NCBI GenBank assembly: GCA_902806105.1
Contig: CADCVI010000089.1
Location: 1 to 38,605 of the forward strand
DNA: 38,605 nt
Direction of reading: 5' to 3'
DNA from: an uncultured Rubrobacteraceae bacterium
Lineage (GTDB): Bacteria; Actinomycetota; Rubrobacteria; Rubrobacterales; Rubrobacteraceae
How positions within the stretch are numbered: the stretch's first letter is position 1; the number at the start of each line of letters is the position of its first letter. This document shows positions 29,483-37,008 of this stretch, piece after piece. The position numbers and the translations under genes were made by a program. The notes under the pieces were generated by a model. The model saw nothing but the letters and a program-made list of their open reading frames with translations. It had not been told where the DNA came from and did not search any database.

Positions 29483-30064
29483 ATGGCCCGAACAAAGGAG
29501 TTCGAACCGGAGGAGGCGTTGGAGCGAGCCATGGACCTGTTCTGGTGGCGGGGTTACGAGGCGACGTCTTTGCGGGACCTGCTGGGGTGTATGCGGATAG
29601 GCCGCGGTAGCTTCTACGACACTTTCGGGGACAAGCGGGCCCTGTTTCTGGCCACTCTGAACCGTTATGGGGAGACGAGGGCGTCGCGCTTGGCGGAGAC
29701 TTTGTACGAGTCCTCGTCCGCGAAGGACGCGATCAAGGAGGTGTTCGAGCGCACGCTCGACGGGTTGGTAGGTGGCAACCGGCGACGCGGGTGCTTGCTG
29801 GCGAACTCGGCGGTGGAGCTGGCGCCCCACGATCCGGAGGTCGCGGCGAAGATCCTGCGCTACGGTAGACGGGACGAGGAGGCCTTCCACGCGGCGCTGG
29901 TCCGCGCCCGGCTCTCAGGGGAGATCCCTGCCCGCCACGATCCCCTGGCGCTGGCGAGGTTTTTGTCGAACGGTTTGCAGGGTCTCAGGGTCTCCGCGAA
30001 GGCGGGGGCGGAGCGGGCAACGCTCGAAGACGTCGTCCGCGTGACCCTCTCGGTTCTGGAGTAG
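29483..30064 (+). CDS. TetR/AcrR family transcriptional regulator
   Basis: A 193-residue TetR-type repressor. The N-terminal helix-turn-helix (about residues 10-55) is clear: EALERAMDLFWWRGYEATSL, then the recognition helix GRGSFYDTFGDKRALFL. The C-terminal ligand domain has the RGCLLANSAVELAPHDPEVA segment common to one large TetR subgroup. The ligand is unknown. The ATG at 29483 has GGGGAGGCG upstream. A probable operator overlaps its own -35 and a near copy lies before the following gene, so it likely represses itself and that gene. The SDR gene nearby on the other strand is a frequent type of TetR target, but no copy of the site was seen there. Confidence 0.93.
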   Translation: MARTKEFEPEEALERAMDLFWWRGYEATSLRDLLGCMRIGRGSFYDTFGDKRALFLATLNRYGETRASRLAETLYESSSAKDAIKEVFERTLDGLVGGNRRRGCLLANSAVELAPHDPEVAAKILRYGRRDEEAFHAALVRARLSGEIPARHDPLALARFLSNGLQGLRVSAKAGAERATLEDVVRVTLSVLE

Positions 30065-30107
30065 GGGCCGATCCTGCACGGAACACGCCGGAACTTCGCG
30101 TTTTATT

Positions 30108-30124
30108 GGAACAATTGGTCAAGA
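30108..30124 (+). promoter_or_regulatory. Putative TetR operator, copy 2
   Basis: GGAACAATTGGTCAAGA differs from copy 1 at two of 17 bases. Its centre GAACAATTGGTC is nearly palindromic (10 of 12). It runs directly into GATAAT (30123-30128), a possible -10 box of the next gene, so bound repressor would block transcription. Confidence 0.5.
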
Positions 30125-30158
30125 TAATCGTGGACGTTGCGCGGTCAGGAGGAAAGCC

Positions 30159-30629
30159 ATGAGAAGGTCTGCATCGCCCGTGTATCCTGCTCGGCGAGAA
30201 ACGGCGGGTAGGACGCTTGGACGGAGGGGTTCGTTCGCGCGTTCGCGTGCGCGGAGCCTGCGCGACCGTGGGGGTTTCACGGGGGGAGCCGGTCCGGAGG
30301 AGGGCGGCGGTGAGCGTTGGGGACCGGCAGCTTACAAGGTCGTGGTACCCGAGCAGCGCCTGGTCGTCAGGATCATGGGCCACGATCCACACGGGTCCGT
30401 GAACGATTACCTGCCGGCAGTGAGACCATATGGGGTGCTCAGGATGGCGTGGGCTATATGGCGTGAGATCCCGGACGTCGGGTTGAAGGCGGCGGCCCTC
30501 GTGGCCTGGCGCGTACGCAGGGAGGGAGAAGCCGCCGTCTTCCGCACCACGCTCGTTATCGCGGAGTTCTTGAGAAGGCGGCTCCTACTCAGGCACCATC
30601 TGCGCACGCGCCTGGAGCGGACGGAATAG
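30159..30629 (+). CDS. Hypothetical protein under the second TetR site
   Basis: A 156-residue product that I do not recognise. An excellent ribosome binding site (AGGAGGAAAGCC) precedes the ATG at 30159, so translation should start here. The first about 50 residues are Arg/Gly/Ser rich and the first 20 codons have unusually A/T-rich third positions compared with neighbours. From about residue 58 the sequence looks like normal protein (AYKVVVPEQRLVVRIMGHD, then VLRMAWAIWREIPDVGLKAA), with helical, amphipathic character and an Arg-rich end. Either the N-terminus is a newly recruited region or a frameshift lies within it. The gene follows a TetR gene and a copy of its operator, so induction together with tetR is likely. 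Confidence 0.5.
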   Translation: MRRSASPVYPARRETAGRTLGRRGSFARSRARSLRDRGGFTGGAGPEEGGGERWGPAAYKVVVPEQRLVVRIMGHDPHGSVNDYLPAVRPYGVLRMAWAIWREIPDVGLKAAALVAWRVRREGEAAVFRTTLVIAEFLRRRLLLRHHLRTRLERTE

Positions 30630-30647
30630 CCGGGTTTCGTCCGGCAG
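30630..30647. terminator. Weak hairpin between convergent genes
   Basis: GCCGG and CCGGC flank a seven-base loop in the 18-base gap between the convergent genes. The five-bp stem has no T-run; it could serve as a shared terminator, but support is thin. Confidence 0.25.
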
Positions 30648-31391
30648 TTAGTTGGGCTGCTGGGTTGGGCGGATGAGGATCTCGTTGACGCTCACGCGCT
30701 CGGGCTGGGTGACGCAGTAGGCGATGGCGTTCGCGATGTCCTCGGCCTGGAGGATGTCGAGCGAGAGGAGCCCGCTCAGGCCCTCCTTCGCGTCCTCGTC
30801 GGTGATGTGGGTCGCGAGCTCCGTCGCGACGGCGCCGGGCTCGACGATGGTGACCCGGATGCTGTCCTCCAGAAGCTCCTGCCTCAGGGCTTCGGAGATG
30901 GCGTTGACGGCGAACTTCGTCCCCGAGTAGACCCCGGTGGTCGCCCGGCTCCTGCGGCCCGCGACCGACGAGATGTTCACCAGGTGCCCGGAGCCCTGCT
31001 CCTTCATCACCTTGACGGCCGCGTCCGTTGCGTAGAGGAGGCCGAGTACGTTGACGTCGAACATCCGTCGCCACTCGTCCGAGAGGCCTTTCTCGACTGC
31101 CGAGAGCTGCATTACGCCCGCGTTGTTCACCAGGATGTCCACCCGGCCGAACTCTTCCTTCGCCTTCCGTATCAGCTCGTGCGCCTGTCCCTCGTCCGTC
31201 ACGTCGGCGGAGACGGAAAGGGCCTTGCCCCCGTTGCCGTTTATCTTCTCCACGAGGTCGGTGAGCCTGTCCTCCCTGCGCGCGGCGACCACGACCGATG
31301 CCCCCTCGGCGGCCAGGGCCTCCGCCGTCGCCTCCCCGATGCCGCTAGATGCACCCGTTATGACCGCGACCTTGCCCTCAAGCTTTGCCAT
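30648..31391 (-). CDS. SDR family oxidoreductase
   Basis: A 247-residue classical SDR. The cofactor loop TGASSGIGEA starts at about residue 13, NNAGVM is at about 90-95, the catalytic Ser lies in NISSVAG (about 140) and YSGTKFAVNA gives the YxxxK pair (about Tyr154/Lys158). It is close in type to YdfG-like or serine-dehydrogenase-like SDRs; the substrate cannot be predicted. The ATG start at 31391 has GGGAGGCG upstream. It converges with the TetR-linked unknown gene. It differs enough from the SDR at 1497 that the two are not a recent duplication. Confidence 0.92.
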   Translation of the reverse strand: MAKLEGKVAVITGASSGIGEATAEALAAEGASVVVAARREDRLTDLVEKINGNGGKALSVSADVTDEGQAHELIRKAKEEFGRVDILVNNAGVMQLSAVEKGLSDEWRRMFDVNVLGLLYATDAAVKVMKEQGSGHLVNISSVAGRRSRATTGVYSGTKFAVNAISEALRQELLEDSIRVTIVEPGAVATELATHITDEDAKEGLSGLLSLDILQAEDIANAIAYCVTQPERVSVNEILIRPTQQPN

Positions 31392-31464
31392 GGTTCGCCT
31401 CCCGATGGTGGTCTATCAACCTTCCTACTCTACAACACCGCAGGCTCTGCTCTGGGGGAGGGGT

Positions 31465-32421
31465 CTAGGCGGTGGGCCGTGCCACGGGCATGGCGTCCCG
31501 GGAGGTGAGGCGGAGGTAGGCGAGGGTCCAGTATGCGTGTTTGAACGTGCCCACGGCGCCCGTCGCCACGAGGAGGAGCGGGATCAGGATCAGGGCCGCG
31601 ATAGCACCGGTTACGATGGCTGCCGTGGAGTATCCGCCGATCCCCAGGGCTATCGTGGGGAGAAAGAGGATAAGGCCGACGATGGCCCCCGCGATCAGGA
31701 GCGTTATCCCCACCCCGAGCGCGAGCCCGATGCCTATGAGCCATACGAGCAGGCTCCTCCCGAGGTTCTGGCGGAAGAGACGATAGCCGCTCCCTATGGA
31801 GCCCAGAACACCCTCCCTATCCACCACGACCCTGCGAAGCGCGAACTGTCCGATGATGCTCAGGGGTACGAACACGGCGATCAGGAGCAGTAGGCCCACG
31901 AACGCCACGAGGACCACGAAGCCGATCCGCGCCCCAAGCGACTCCGTCGCGAAGAAGATGCCCGCGACAAGGAGCGCCAGCGGTACCCCTATGACCAGGA
32001 GAAACGCCAGGGAGATCAGGAACAACAAGACGTAATACCCGAGCACGCGCCAGAAGTTCGAGACCCCCGACCGGAACGTCGAACCGAAGCGTCGGCCCTC
32101 ACCATGATCGAGCGCCGCCACGCTCGCGGTCAGCCCCCCCTGGGAGACCAGGGCGAAGAAAGCGAAGACGAGCGCGAGGATCAGTGCCACGGCGATGATC
32201 CCCACGATCAGGGCGACGTTGTCGAACGGGTTGCCGCTCTGAAGGGCCAGAGCCGAGGAGAAGTCCGAGCCGCCGGGATCGGAGTCGAAGTTGCCCCCTC
32301 CGTTCGGGATACTGCCGCTGAAATTGAGGGAGCTTCCGCCCGCGAAGAAGCCGAAAAACCACAGGTAGCGGTTGCGCAGGGAGATCCAGAACGCGCTCTT
32401 TATAAGCTCCCCGTAGCTCAA
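31465..32421 (-). CDS. Multi-span membrane protein (GlpQ-membrane-domain-like)
   Basis: A 318-residue membrane protein with about six spans and a Gly/Ser/Asn-rich segment (about residues 28-62) that is probably outside. The arrangement, with a conserved N-terminal GELIKSAFWISLRNRYLWFF amphipathic stretch and a late GYRLFRQNLGRSLLVWLIG, resembles the poorly described membrane domain seen in some glycerophosphodiester phosphodiesterases and in many stand-alone actinobacterial proteins. No catalytic domain is present. The TTG start at 32421 has GAGGTAA upstream, which includes the stop of the preceding ATP-grasp gene, so the two are translationally coupled. Function unknown. Confidence 0.75.
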   Translation of the reverse strand: MSYGELIKSAFWISLRNRYLWFFGFFAGGSSLNFSGSIPNGGGNFDSDPGGSDFSSALALQSGNPFDNVALIVGIIAVALILALVFAFFALVSQGGLTASVAALDHGEGRRFGSTFRSGVSNFWRVLGYYVLLFLISLAFLLVIGVPLALLVAGIFFATESLGARIGFVVLVAFVGLLLLIAVFVPLSIIGQFALRRVVVDREGVLGSIGSGYRLFRQNLGRSLLVWLIGIGLALGVGITLLIAGAIVGLILFLPTIALGIGGYSTAAIVTGAIAALILIPLLLVATGAVGTFKHAYWTLAYLRLTSRDAMPVARPTA

Positions 32422-32425
32422 TGGT

Positions 32426-33856
32426 TTACCTCTCCAGTACCCAGGTGTCCTTCATCTTACCGCCGCTAGAGATGTTGACGATATGCTTGCCCGGGGCCGC
32501 GACGCGCGTCAGGGAGCCCGGCACTACCTCGACCACGTCCGGATCTTCTGGGTCGGGGGCGAGCGCGAGCATCCGGTAGTCGGCGAAGGAGTCGACGAGG
32601 TCGAAGGTGTCGTTGCCGGCGTCCGGACTGCAGATGACGTGGGTCGAGAAGTCGATCATGCGCTGGGCGATGTACTCGACCGGGTTTCCCTCCACCACGC
32701 GCCGGAACTTCTCGATGGACTCCCTGGATTCCTCCGGCCCGATCATGACCTCCTTGCCGCCGTAGCCCCCGCGGCTCTTCACGACCAATTCCCCGAAGTG
32801 CTCCATGACGTATTTACGCTCCTCGGGGACGGCCAGGGACCACGTCTCGGCGGTTTGTATCAGGGGTTCTTCGCCGAGGTAGGTCCGGATCATCTCGGGC
32901 ACGAACGCCCCGACGCCCTTGTCGTCCACGATCTCGGAGTTCGGCGCGAACAGGACGTGTACGCGCCCCTCGGCGTGGCACTCCAGAAGCTCCGGCAGGT
33001 CGGCGTAGAGCTTGTCCTCGTCGACGCGCTCGTAGATCACGTCTATGCGCCTTCCCGACGGCGCGTGCACGAGGTAGCCGTCGCCGTCGAACTCGAGGTG
33101 CTTCGTCTCGGCGAGGATCGCGTCCATCTCCTCGGCGTAGATGTTGTGGTCGAGGTAGAACTGATCGCTCGGCCCGCTGGAGACGACGGCGAGCGTCGCC
33201 TCCAAGCCTTTCGGCGACGCGGCCCGCAGGGAATCCCCGAGGCGGCCGAGCCAGCCATTCAGGGAGCGGACGGGCAGGCTGCCCAGGGCGTTCGGGAAGA
33301 AGACCTCGCGGCTCATGCGCCGCCTCCTGGTCATGGCGGCGAGGCCGACGGGCATCTTCGCGTTCTCTTCGAGGACTACGTACTCCCAGCCCCCGGTCTC
33401 TCCGGCGCGCGAGCTCTCGATAGCGACGACGTCGAAGGCGATCTGGCGGACCGGGACCGGACCGAAGCGGTTGGGCAACCTCGCGTCGTAGAGGATGCTC
33501 GAACCCAGGATCTCCTGCGGCACCACTTCTTCCTTGCCGGCCTGAAGCCTCCGCAGAAACTCGTTGATCGCGCGCATCCTCTGCACGAGCCCCGTCTCCA
33601 GACGCTCCCAGTCCGCCGCCGGGACCACGCGAGGGAACCAGTCCGTCGGGTGGGTCTTGTCGCCCTCCCGAATACCGAAGGCGTACTGCTCCTCCAGAAG
33701 GAGGCCGTGCGCCCGAGCGAGGTTCTTCTCCCATCGTCCCGGCCCGGTCTCCTCCAACTCGTCGAAGACCGGCGCGTAGATCGGGCGAGGCGCGCCCCCC
33801 GGCAGAAATACCTCGTTGGTGCCGGGGAGTGTGCGCTGAAATACGAAGGGCTTCAC
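32426..33856 (-). CDS. Circularly permuted ATP-grasp protein (DUF404/DUF407 type)
   Basis: A 476-residue protein of the circularly permuted ATP-grasp family (COG2308). Marks of the family are PIYAPVFDELEE near the start, DWFPRVVPAADWERLETGLVQR, EENAKMPVGLAAMTRRRR, the LVVKSRGGYGGKEVMIGPE stretch (ATP-binding loop), and PVEYIAQRMIDFSTHVICSP near the end. Such enzymes probably form amide or peptide bonds on unknown substrates. They usually sit beside alpha-E and transglutaminase-like genes, which are absent here; the coupled partner is a membrane protein instead. The start is GTG at 33856, 9 nt behind a perfect TATAAT and without a ribosome binding site. Confidence 0.88.
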   Translation of the reverse strand: MKPFVFQRTLPGTNEVFLPGGAPRPIYAPVFDELEETGPGRWEKNLARAHGLLLEEQYAFGIREGDKTHPTDWFPRVVPAADWERLETGLVQRMRAINEFLRRLQAGKEEVVPQEILGSSILYDARLPNRFGPVPVRQIAFDVVAIESSRAGETGGWEYVVLEENAKMPVGLAAMTRRRRMSREVFFPNALGSLPVRSLNGWLGRLGDSLRAASPKGLEATLAVVSSGPSDQFYLDHNIYAEEMDAILAETKHLEFDGDGYLVHAPSGRRIDVIYERVDEDKLYADLPELLECHAEGRVHVLFAPNSEIVDDKGVGAFVPEMIRTYLGEEPLIQTAETWSLAVPEERKYVMEHFGELVVKSRGGYGGKEVMIGPEESRESIEKFRRVVEGNPVEYIAQRMIDFSTHVICSPDAGNDTFDLVDSFADYRMLALAPDPEDPDVVEVVPGSLTRVAAPGKHIVNISSGGKMKDTWVLER

Positions 33857-33865
33857 AGGACGGGC

Positions 33866-33871
33866 ATTATA
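33866..33871 (-). promoter_or_regulatory. Leaderless-type -10 box of the ATP-grasp gene
   Basis: A perfect TATAAT on the minus strand ends 9 nt before GTG 33856. The divergent small membrane protein gene starts only about 60 bases away, so the promoters are back to back. Confidence 0.55.
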
Positions 33872-33931
33872 CTAGGCGTCTAACAAATGTATCTTCGATC
33901 GACCAGAATTTATTACGAGGGAGCGTCGGAC

Positions 33932-34300
33932 TTGAGCGAGAGGGACACGGGGAGCAGCGGCACGCGGGGCGGCTCCGGCAACGATTTCGAGGCCCGCGCT
34001 CAGAACGCCAAATCCGGCGTCGCGACGCTAGTTTGTGCCCTTGGCCTGCTTATCGCCGTGGGATCGGCGGTGGCCACGATGTTTCTGGGCGTTGGCGCGG
34101 ACGTCATCTCCGGCGGCGCAGTCGGCGTGGCCCTCGGCATCCTCGGCTACTACCTCGGCGCGGGCAGGCTCGGCGTCGCCACCATCGTCATCTCGATCCT
34201 CGCGATGTTCGCGGGGCTCGTCATCAACCAGATCATCCCCGGCGTCGGCGGCGACGACCGTCCGCTCCCCTCCGTGGAGCCGCGCGCGAGCGACGGCTAA
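33932..34300 (+). CDS. Small three-span membrane protein
   Basis: About 122 residues: a short hydrophilic Ser/Gly/Arg-rich start, then three membrane spans (about residues 26-50, 55-75 and 78-100) and a Pro/acidic tail. The spans are Gly/Val rich (GVALGILGYYLGAGRLGVAT) as in small DUF4190-like proteins, but no family is certain. I chose TTG at 33932 with GGGAGC upstream, because the ATG at 33887 in the same frame would lie in the AT-rich promoter area and adds no family-like sequence. Another small membrane-protein frame follows in a different reading frame. Confidence 0.6.
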   Translation: MSERDTGSSGTRGGSGNDFEARAQNAKSGVATLVCALGLLIAVGSAVATMFLGVGADVISGGAVGVALGILGYYLGAGRLGVATIVISILAMFAGLVINQIIPGVGGDDRPLPSVEPRASDG

Positions 34301-34308
34301 ACACGGGC

Positions 34309-34569
34309 CGTGACCGGCTCCCGGATACCACGCGTCTCCGGGAGGACTCCTCCGGGCGCCATCCGGGCAGGACATGGGCCATCGCCGGTATCGTCTCGGG
34401 CGTGTCGGCGGCGGTGGTCCTGCCGATAATTCCCGGGCCTCCAGGGGTCGTGCTCGGCGCCGTGGGCTACGCCAGGGGTTCTCGCGGGCCTGGCACAGCC
34501 GCCATGGTCACGGGGGTTCTGGGCCTCGGGCTGTTGCTCGCCGCTTTCCTGCTCTCCGTCTCCGGGTAG
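34309..34569 (+). pseudogene. DUF4190-like membrane ORF without a start codon
   Basis: This frame reads as a small two-span protein (TWAIAGIVSGVSAAVVLPII, a PGPPG turn, and GTAAMVTGVLGLGLLLAAFL), the layout of DUF4190 proteins. No ATG, GTG or TTG occurs in frame between the previous stop and the first span; the first GTG in frame (34402) lies inside that span. A GTG at 34310 is one base out of frame. A frameshift, a sequence error or a rare start codon could explain this. It overlaps no other supported gene. Confidence 0.45.
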
Positions 34570-34666
34570 GGTTCTGGCCCTTTCGAGAGCCCTATATACC
34601 GCACGAAGGTGACCATCCGAAGGGTTCTCTTATGGATCTGCCGTGGAGGGCCGGTCCCCCGACCGT

Positions 34667-34672
34667 TATACT
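34667..34672 (+). promoter_or_regulatory. Leaderless-type -10 box of the DnaD-like operon
   Basis: TATACT ends 9 nt before ATG 34682; no Shine-Dalgarno lies between. It decides the start codon against an upstream ATG at 34643, which precedes this box. Confidence 0.5.
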
Positions 34673-34681
34673 GGCGGCGTT

Positions 34682-35452
34682 ATGGAGCGGGTTCGTCTTA
34701 CACCTCCGGGAGAGAAGCGGCAGCGGGGCGCGAAAGCGCGCCTCTACGTCCGGTGGATGCCGCACCTCGGCGCCGAGGCGGTCGCCCTCTACGAGCTCCT
34801 GCGTCTCCTGCCGGACGTGGGGGAGGACGCCGTCGAGGTCACGGAGCTCGCGGAGCTCCTGAGATCCAGCCCCGAGAGCGTCGAGACCTCCCTGAAGGTC
34901 CTGGTGGAGTACGGTTTCGCCGTGGAGCACGAGGGCTGGTTCGAGGTCATGGAGCACCCGCCGGTCGAGCGGGGCTCGCGGGGCATTCTCGCGGATGCCG
35001 TGCCTGCTGGGGGCGTCGAAGAGGACCGGAAGGGGCCAGTCGTGCGGGAGATCGAGGTCTTGCGGGCGGAGCCCGAGGGGGTCTCGCCGGACGATTACTT
35101 CAGGTACATGGGGACGCTGCCGGCGCCGCACATCCTTGAGTTCCTCAACGGTTACACGGAGCGCGACGGGGTGGAGACGGCGGCGGTGATAGAGGCCCTC
35201 AAGATCGCCAGCGAGCGCGACGCGCGCCGGGTGGGCTACGTCAGGAGCATCCTGGAGCGCTGGGTCGAGCGCGGCGTGAAGACCGTCGGGGACGTCGAGC
35301 GGTTCGAGCAGGACCGGAAGCTCCGCCTGGTGGCCGAGAGCGGCGCCGTCAAGGGCGGGGCCCTGAAACTTCGAGGGGGGGTGAGCGATGGAACCGATAG
35401 GGGATCTGCTGCCCGACGCAGGGAGGGCTATGAGTGGCTCTTCGGCGAGTAG
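34682..35452 (+). CDS. DnaD domain-containing replication protein
   Basis: A 256-residue protein. Residues about 20-100 form a winged helix (the ALYELLRLLPDVGEDAVEVT helix and SPESVETSLKVLVEYGFAVE recognition helix). Residues about 140-210 are a DnaB/DnaD C-terminal domain: DDYFRYMGTLPAPHILEFLN, then AAVIEALKIASERDARRVGY and VRSILERWVERGV. DnaD proteins remodel DNA at origins or restart sites and help load the replicative helicase, a system known from Firmicutes and their phages. The leaderless ATG at 34682 is preferred. The next gene, a DnaC/DnaI-type ATPase, overlaps its end by 65 bases, which supports a joint role. Confidence 0.85.
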   Translation: MERVRLTPPGEKRQRGAKARLYVRWMPHLGAEAVALYELLRLLPDVGEDAVEVTELAELLRSSPESVETSLKVLVEYGFAVEHEGWFEVMEHPPVERGSRGILADAVPAGGVEEDRKGPVVREIEVLRAEPEGVSPDDYFRYMGTLPAPHILEFLNGYTERDGVETAAVIEALKIASERDARRVGYVRSILERWVERGVKTVGDVERFEQDRKLRLVAESGAVKGGALKLRGGVSDGTDRGSAARRREGYEWLFGE

Positions 35453-36275
35453 AAGGAGGGGCTCGGCCGCCGCTGCCAGGCGCGAGGACTCGCCCCTCCG
35501 GCTCGACGATCAGGTCTGCCCCCACTGCGGCAACGAGCTTGTCGCCGAGTTTTTCGAGTTCCCGCCAGCCCTGCAGCGCAAGTACGGCAAGACCGGCGAG
35601 TGGTACTACCACCAATGCACCCCCGAGTGCGAGGCGAAAAACGAGCGCCGCGAGTGGGAGCTCATGCGCCGCGACGCCCGCGTGGCCTCCCTCAAGGAGA
35701 AGAGCGGCCTGACCAAGCGCCTCAAGAAGTACACCCTCGACAACTTCAAGCCCTACGTCGGGGCGAGCGCGGCACGGGCCGTGGAGAGGGCTGAGGAGTA
35801 CCTGAGGAGCTGGGAGGACAACAGGGAAGAGGGCCGCGGGCTCTACCTCTGCGGGGACGTGGGAACGGGGAAGACCCACCTCGCGGTCGCGATCATGACC
35901 GAGCTTATCCGGCGGCGGCGGGTGCCGTCGCTCTTCGTCACCGTCCCGGAGTTTCTGGACAACCTGCGCGGGGCGTACAACGACCCCGGGCGCGACATCG
36001 ACGAGTGGATGGACGCCGTCAAGAACGCCGACCTCCTCGTCCTGGACGACCTCGGGGCGGAGAAGCCGAACGCGTGGGTCCGCGAGCGGCTCTTCGTCGT
36101 CGTCAACCACCGCTACCGGGAGGCGCTACCCACGATCTTTACTTCCAACATCGGCCCCAGAGACCTTGCCGAGCAGCTCGGGGAACGGACGGCCAGCCGC
36201 ATCATCGCGATGTGCGAGTGGGTGGCTCTCGAAGGCGAGGACTACCGGGAGACCGCGGCACGGGAGGGACGCTAG
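35388..36275 (+). CDS. DnaC/DnaI-like helicase loader ATPase
   Basis: A 295-residue AAA+ ATPase of the DnaC/DnaI/IstB group. The N-terminal part has four Cys in a zinc-ribbon pattern (CPHC at 44-47 and Cys77/Cys81 in HQCTPEC). The ATPase domain shows Walker A GDVGTGKT (156-163), Walker [11 protein letters not shown] (about 212-221), sensor I in IFTSN and the GERTASRI arginine-finger region. The zinc part is as in DnaI loaders. It would load the replicative helicase with the DnaD-like partner. The start could be ATG at 35388 or ATG at 35430, which has GGGAGGG before it. The following Rad52-like gene starts four bases after the stop. No IstA transposase is nearby, so a transposition role is unlikely. 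Confidence 0.9.
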   Translation: MEPIGDLLPDAGRAMSGSSASRRRGSAAAARREDSPLRLDDQVCPHCGNELVAEFFEFPPALQRKYGKTGEWYYHQCTPECEAKNERREWELMRRDARVASLKEKSGLTKRLKKYTLDNFKPYVGASAARAVERAEEYLRSWEDNREEGRGLYLCGDVGTGKTHLAVAIMTELIRRRRVPSLFVTVPEFLDNLRGAYNDPGRDIDEWMDAVKNADLLVLDDLGAEKPNAWVRERLFVVVNHRYREALPTIFTSNIGPRDLAEQLGERTASRIIAMCEWVALEGEDYRETAAREGR

Positions 36276-36279
36276 AAGC

Positions 36280-37005
36280 ATGCGCGACGAGTTCATGATC
36301 ATGCGCCAGGGCAAGCAGTACGTGCTCTACCAGGGCCTCCTCGACGAGGCCCACGCCCGCGGCCTCAAGGGCATAGACACCGACCTCGTGCAGGTCCCGA
36401 CGGAGGCGAACGGCAACGTCGCGGTGGTCAAGGCGACGGTCGAGATGGAGGAGGGACGGACCTTCTCCGGGATCGGGGACGCGAGCCCGGGCAACGTCGG
36501 GCGCGGCATAGTGCCGCACATCATCCGCATGGCCGAGACGCGCGCCAAGGCCCGGGCCCTTCGCGACGCCGTGAACGTCGGGGCCACGGCACTCGAGGAA
36601 CTCTCCGACGGGGACGAGGCCCCCGCCCCGCCCTCCAACTACCCGCAGCCGCGCGGCCTCCAGAGCGTCCCCCGTTCAGCCGGCCGCGAGAAGCCGGCCG
36701 CCGAGGCAACCGAGACGCCCGAACGCGCGGCGCCGGAGCGGTCTGCTCCGAACGGCAGGGCTCCGAAGAAGCAGGGCGACGGCGCCGAGGAGCCCCGGGA
36801 AACGCCTCGGGGTGGTGGCTCGGGGGCATCCCAGAAGGCGCGGAAGTCCCAGGTGGATCTCCTGCGCACCCTCGCCGAGGAGCTTCGGGGCGAGAACGGC
36901 GTCGCCCGCCTCGAGGGGCGCATCGGCAAGACCCTCGCCGAGCTCACCCGCGCCGAGGCGGACGAGTGGATCGACCGCCTGACCCCCGCCGAGGGCCGCG
37001 AGTAG
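36280..37005 (+). CDS. Rad52/DdrA-like single-strand annealing protein (tentative)
   Basis: A 241-residue protein in three parts. Residues 1-110 form a compact domain ending in [20 protein letters not shown] (86-105), a motif shape seen at the end of the core of phage and Deinococcus Rad52/DdrA-like annealing proteins. Residues about 112-185 are a Pro/Ala/Glu/Arg-rich flexible linker. The C-terminus (about 188-238) is a small helical module ([20 protein letters not shown], then [13 protein letters not shown]) like that at the end of phage recombination proteins. The family call is from pattern memory and needs a profile search. The ATG at 36280 lies four bases after the loader stop. Between a helicase loader and ssb, a role in annealing or fork repair is plausible. 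Confidence 0.55.
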   Translation: MRDEFMIMRQGKQYVLYQGLLDEAHARGLKGIDTDLVQVPTEANGNVAVVKATVEMEEGRTFSGIGDASPGNVGRGIVPHIIRMAETRAKARALRDAVNVGATALEELSDGDEAPAPPSNYPQPRGLQSVPRSAGREKPAAEATETPERAAPERSAPNGRAPKKQGDGAEEPRETPRGGGSGASQKARKSQVDLLRTLAEELRGENGVARLEGRIGKTLAELTRAEADEWIDRLTPAEGRE

Positions 37006-37008
37006 TCC

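Noticed and set aside
35388..36275. IstB transposition helper of an IS21 element
   Set aside because: No IstA transposase or terminal inverted repeats nearby; the zinc ribbon and DnaD-like partner favour a helicase loader.
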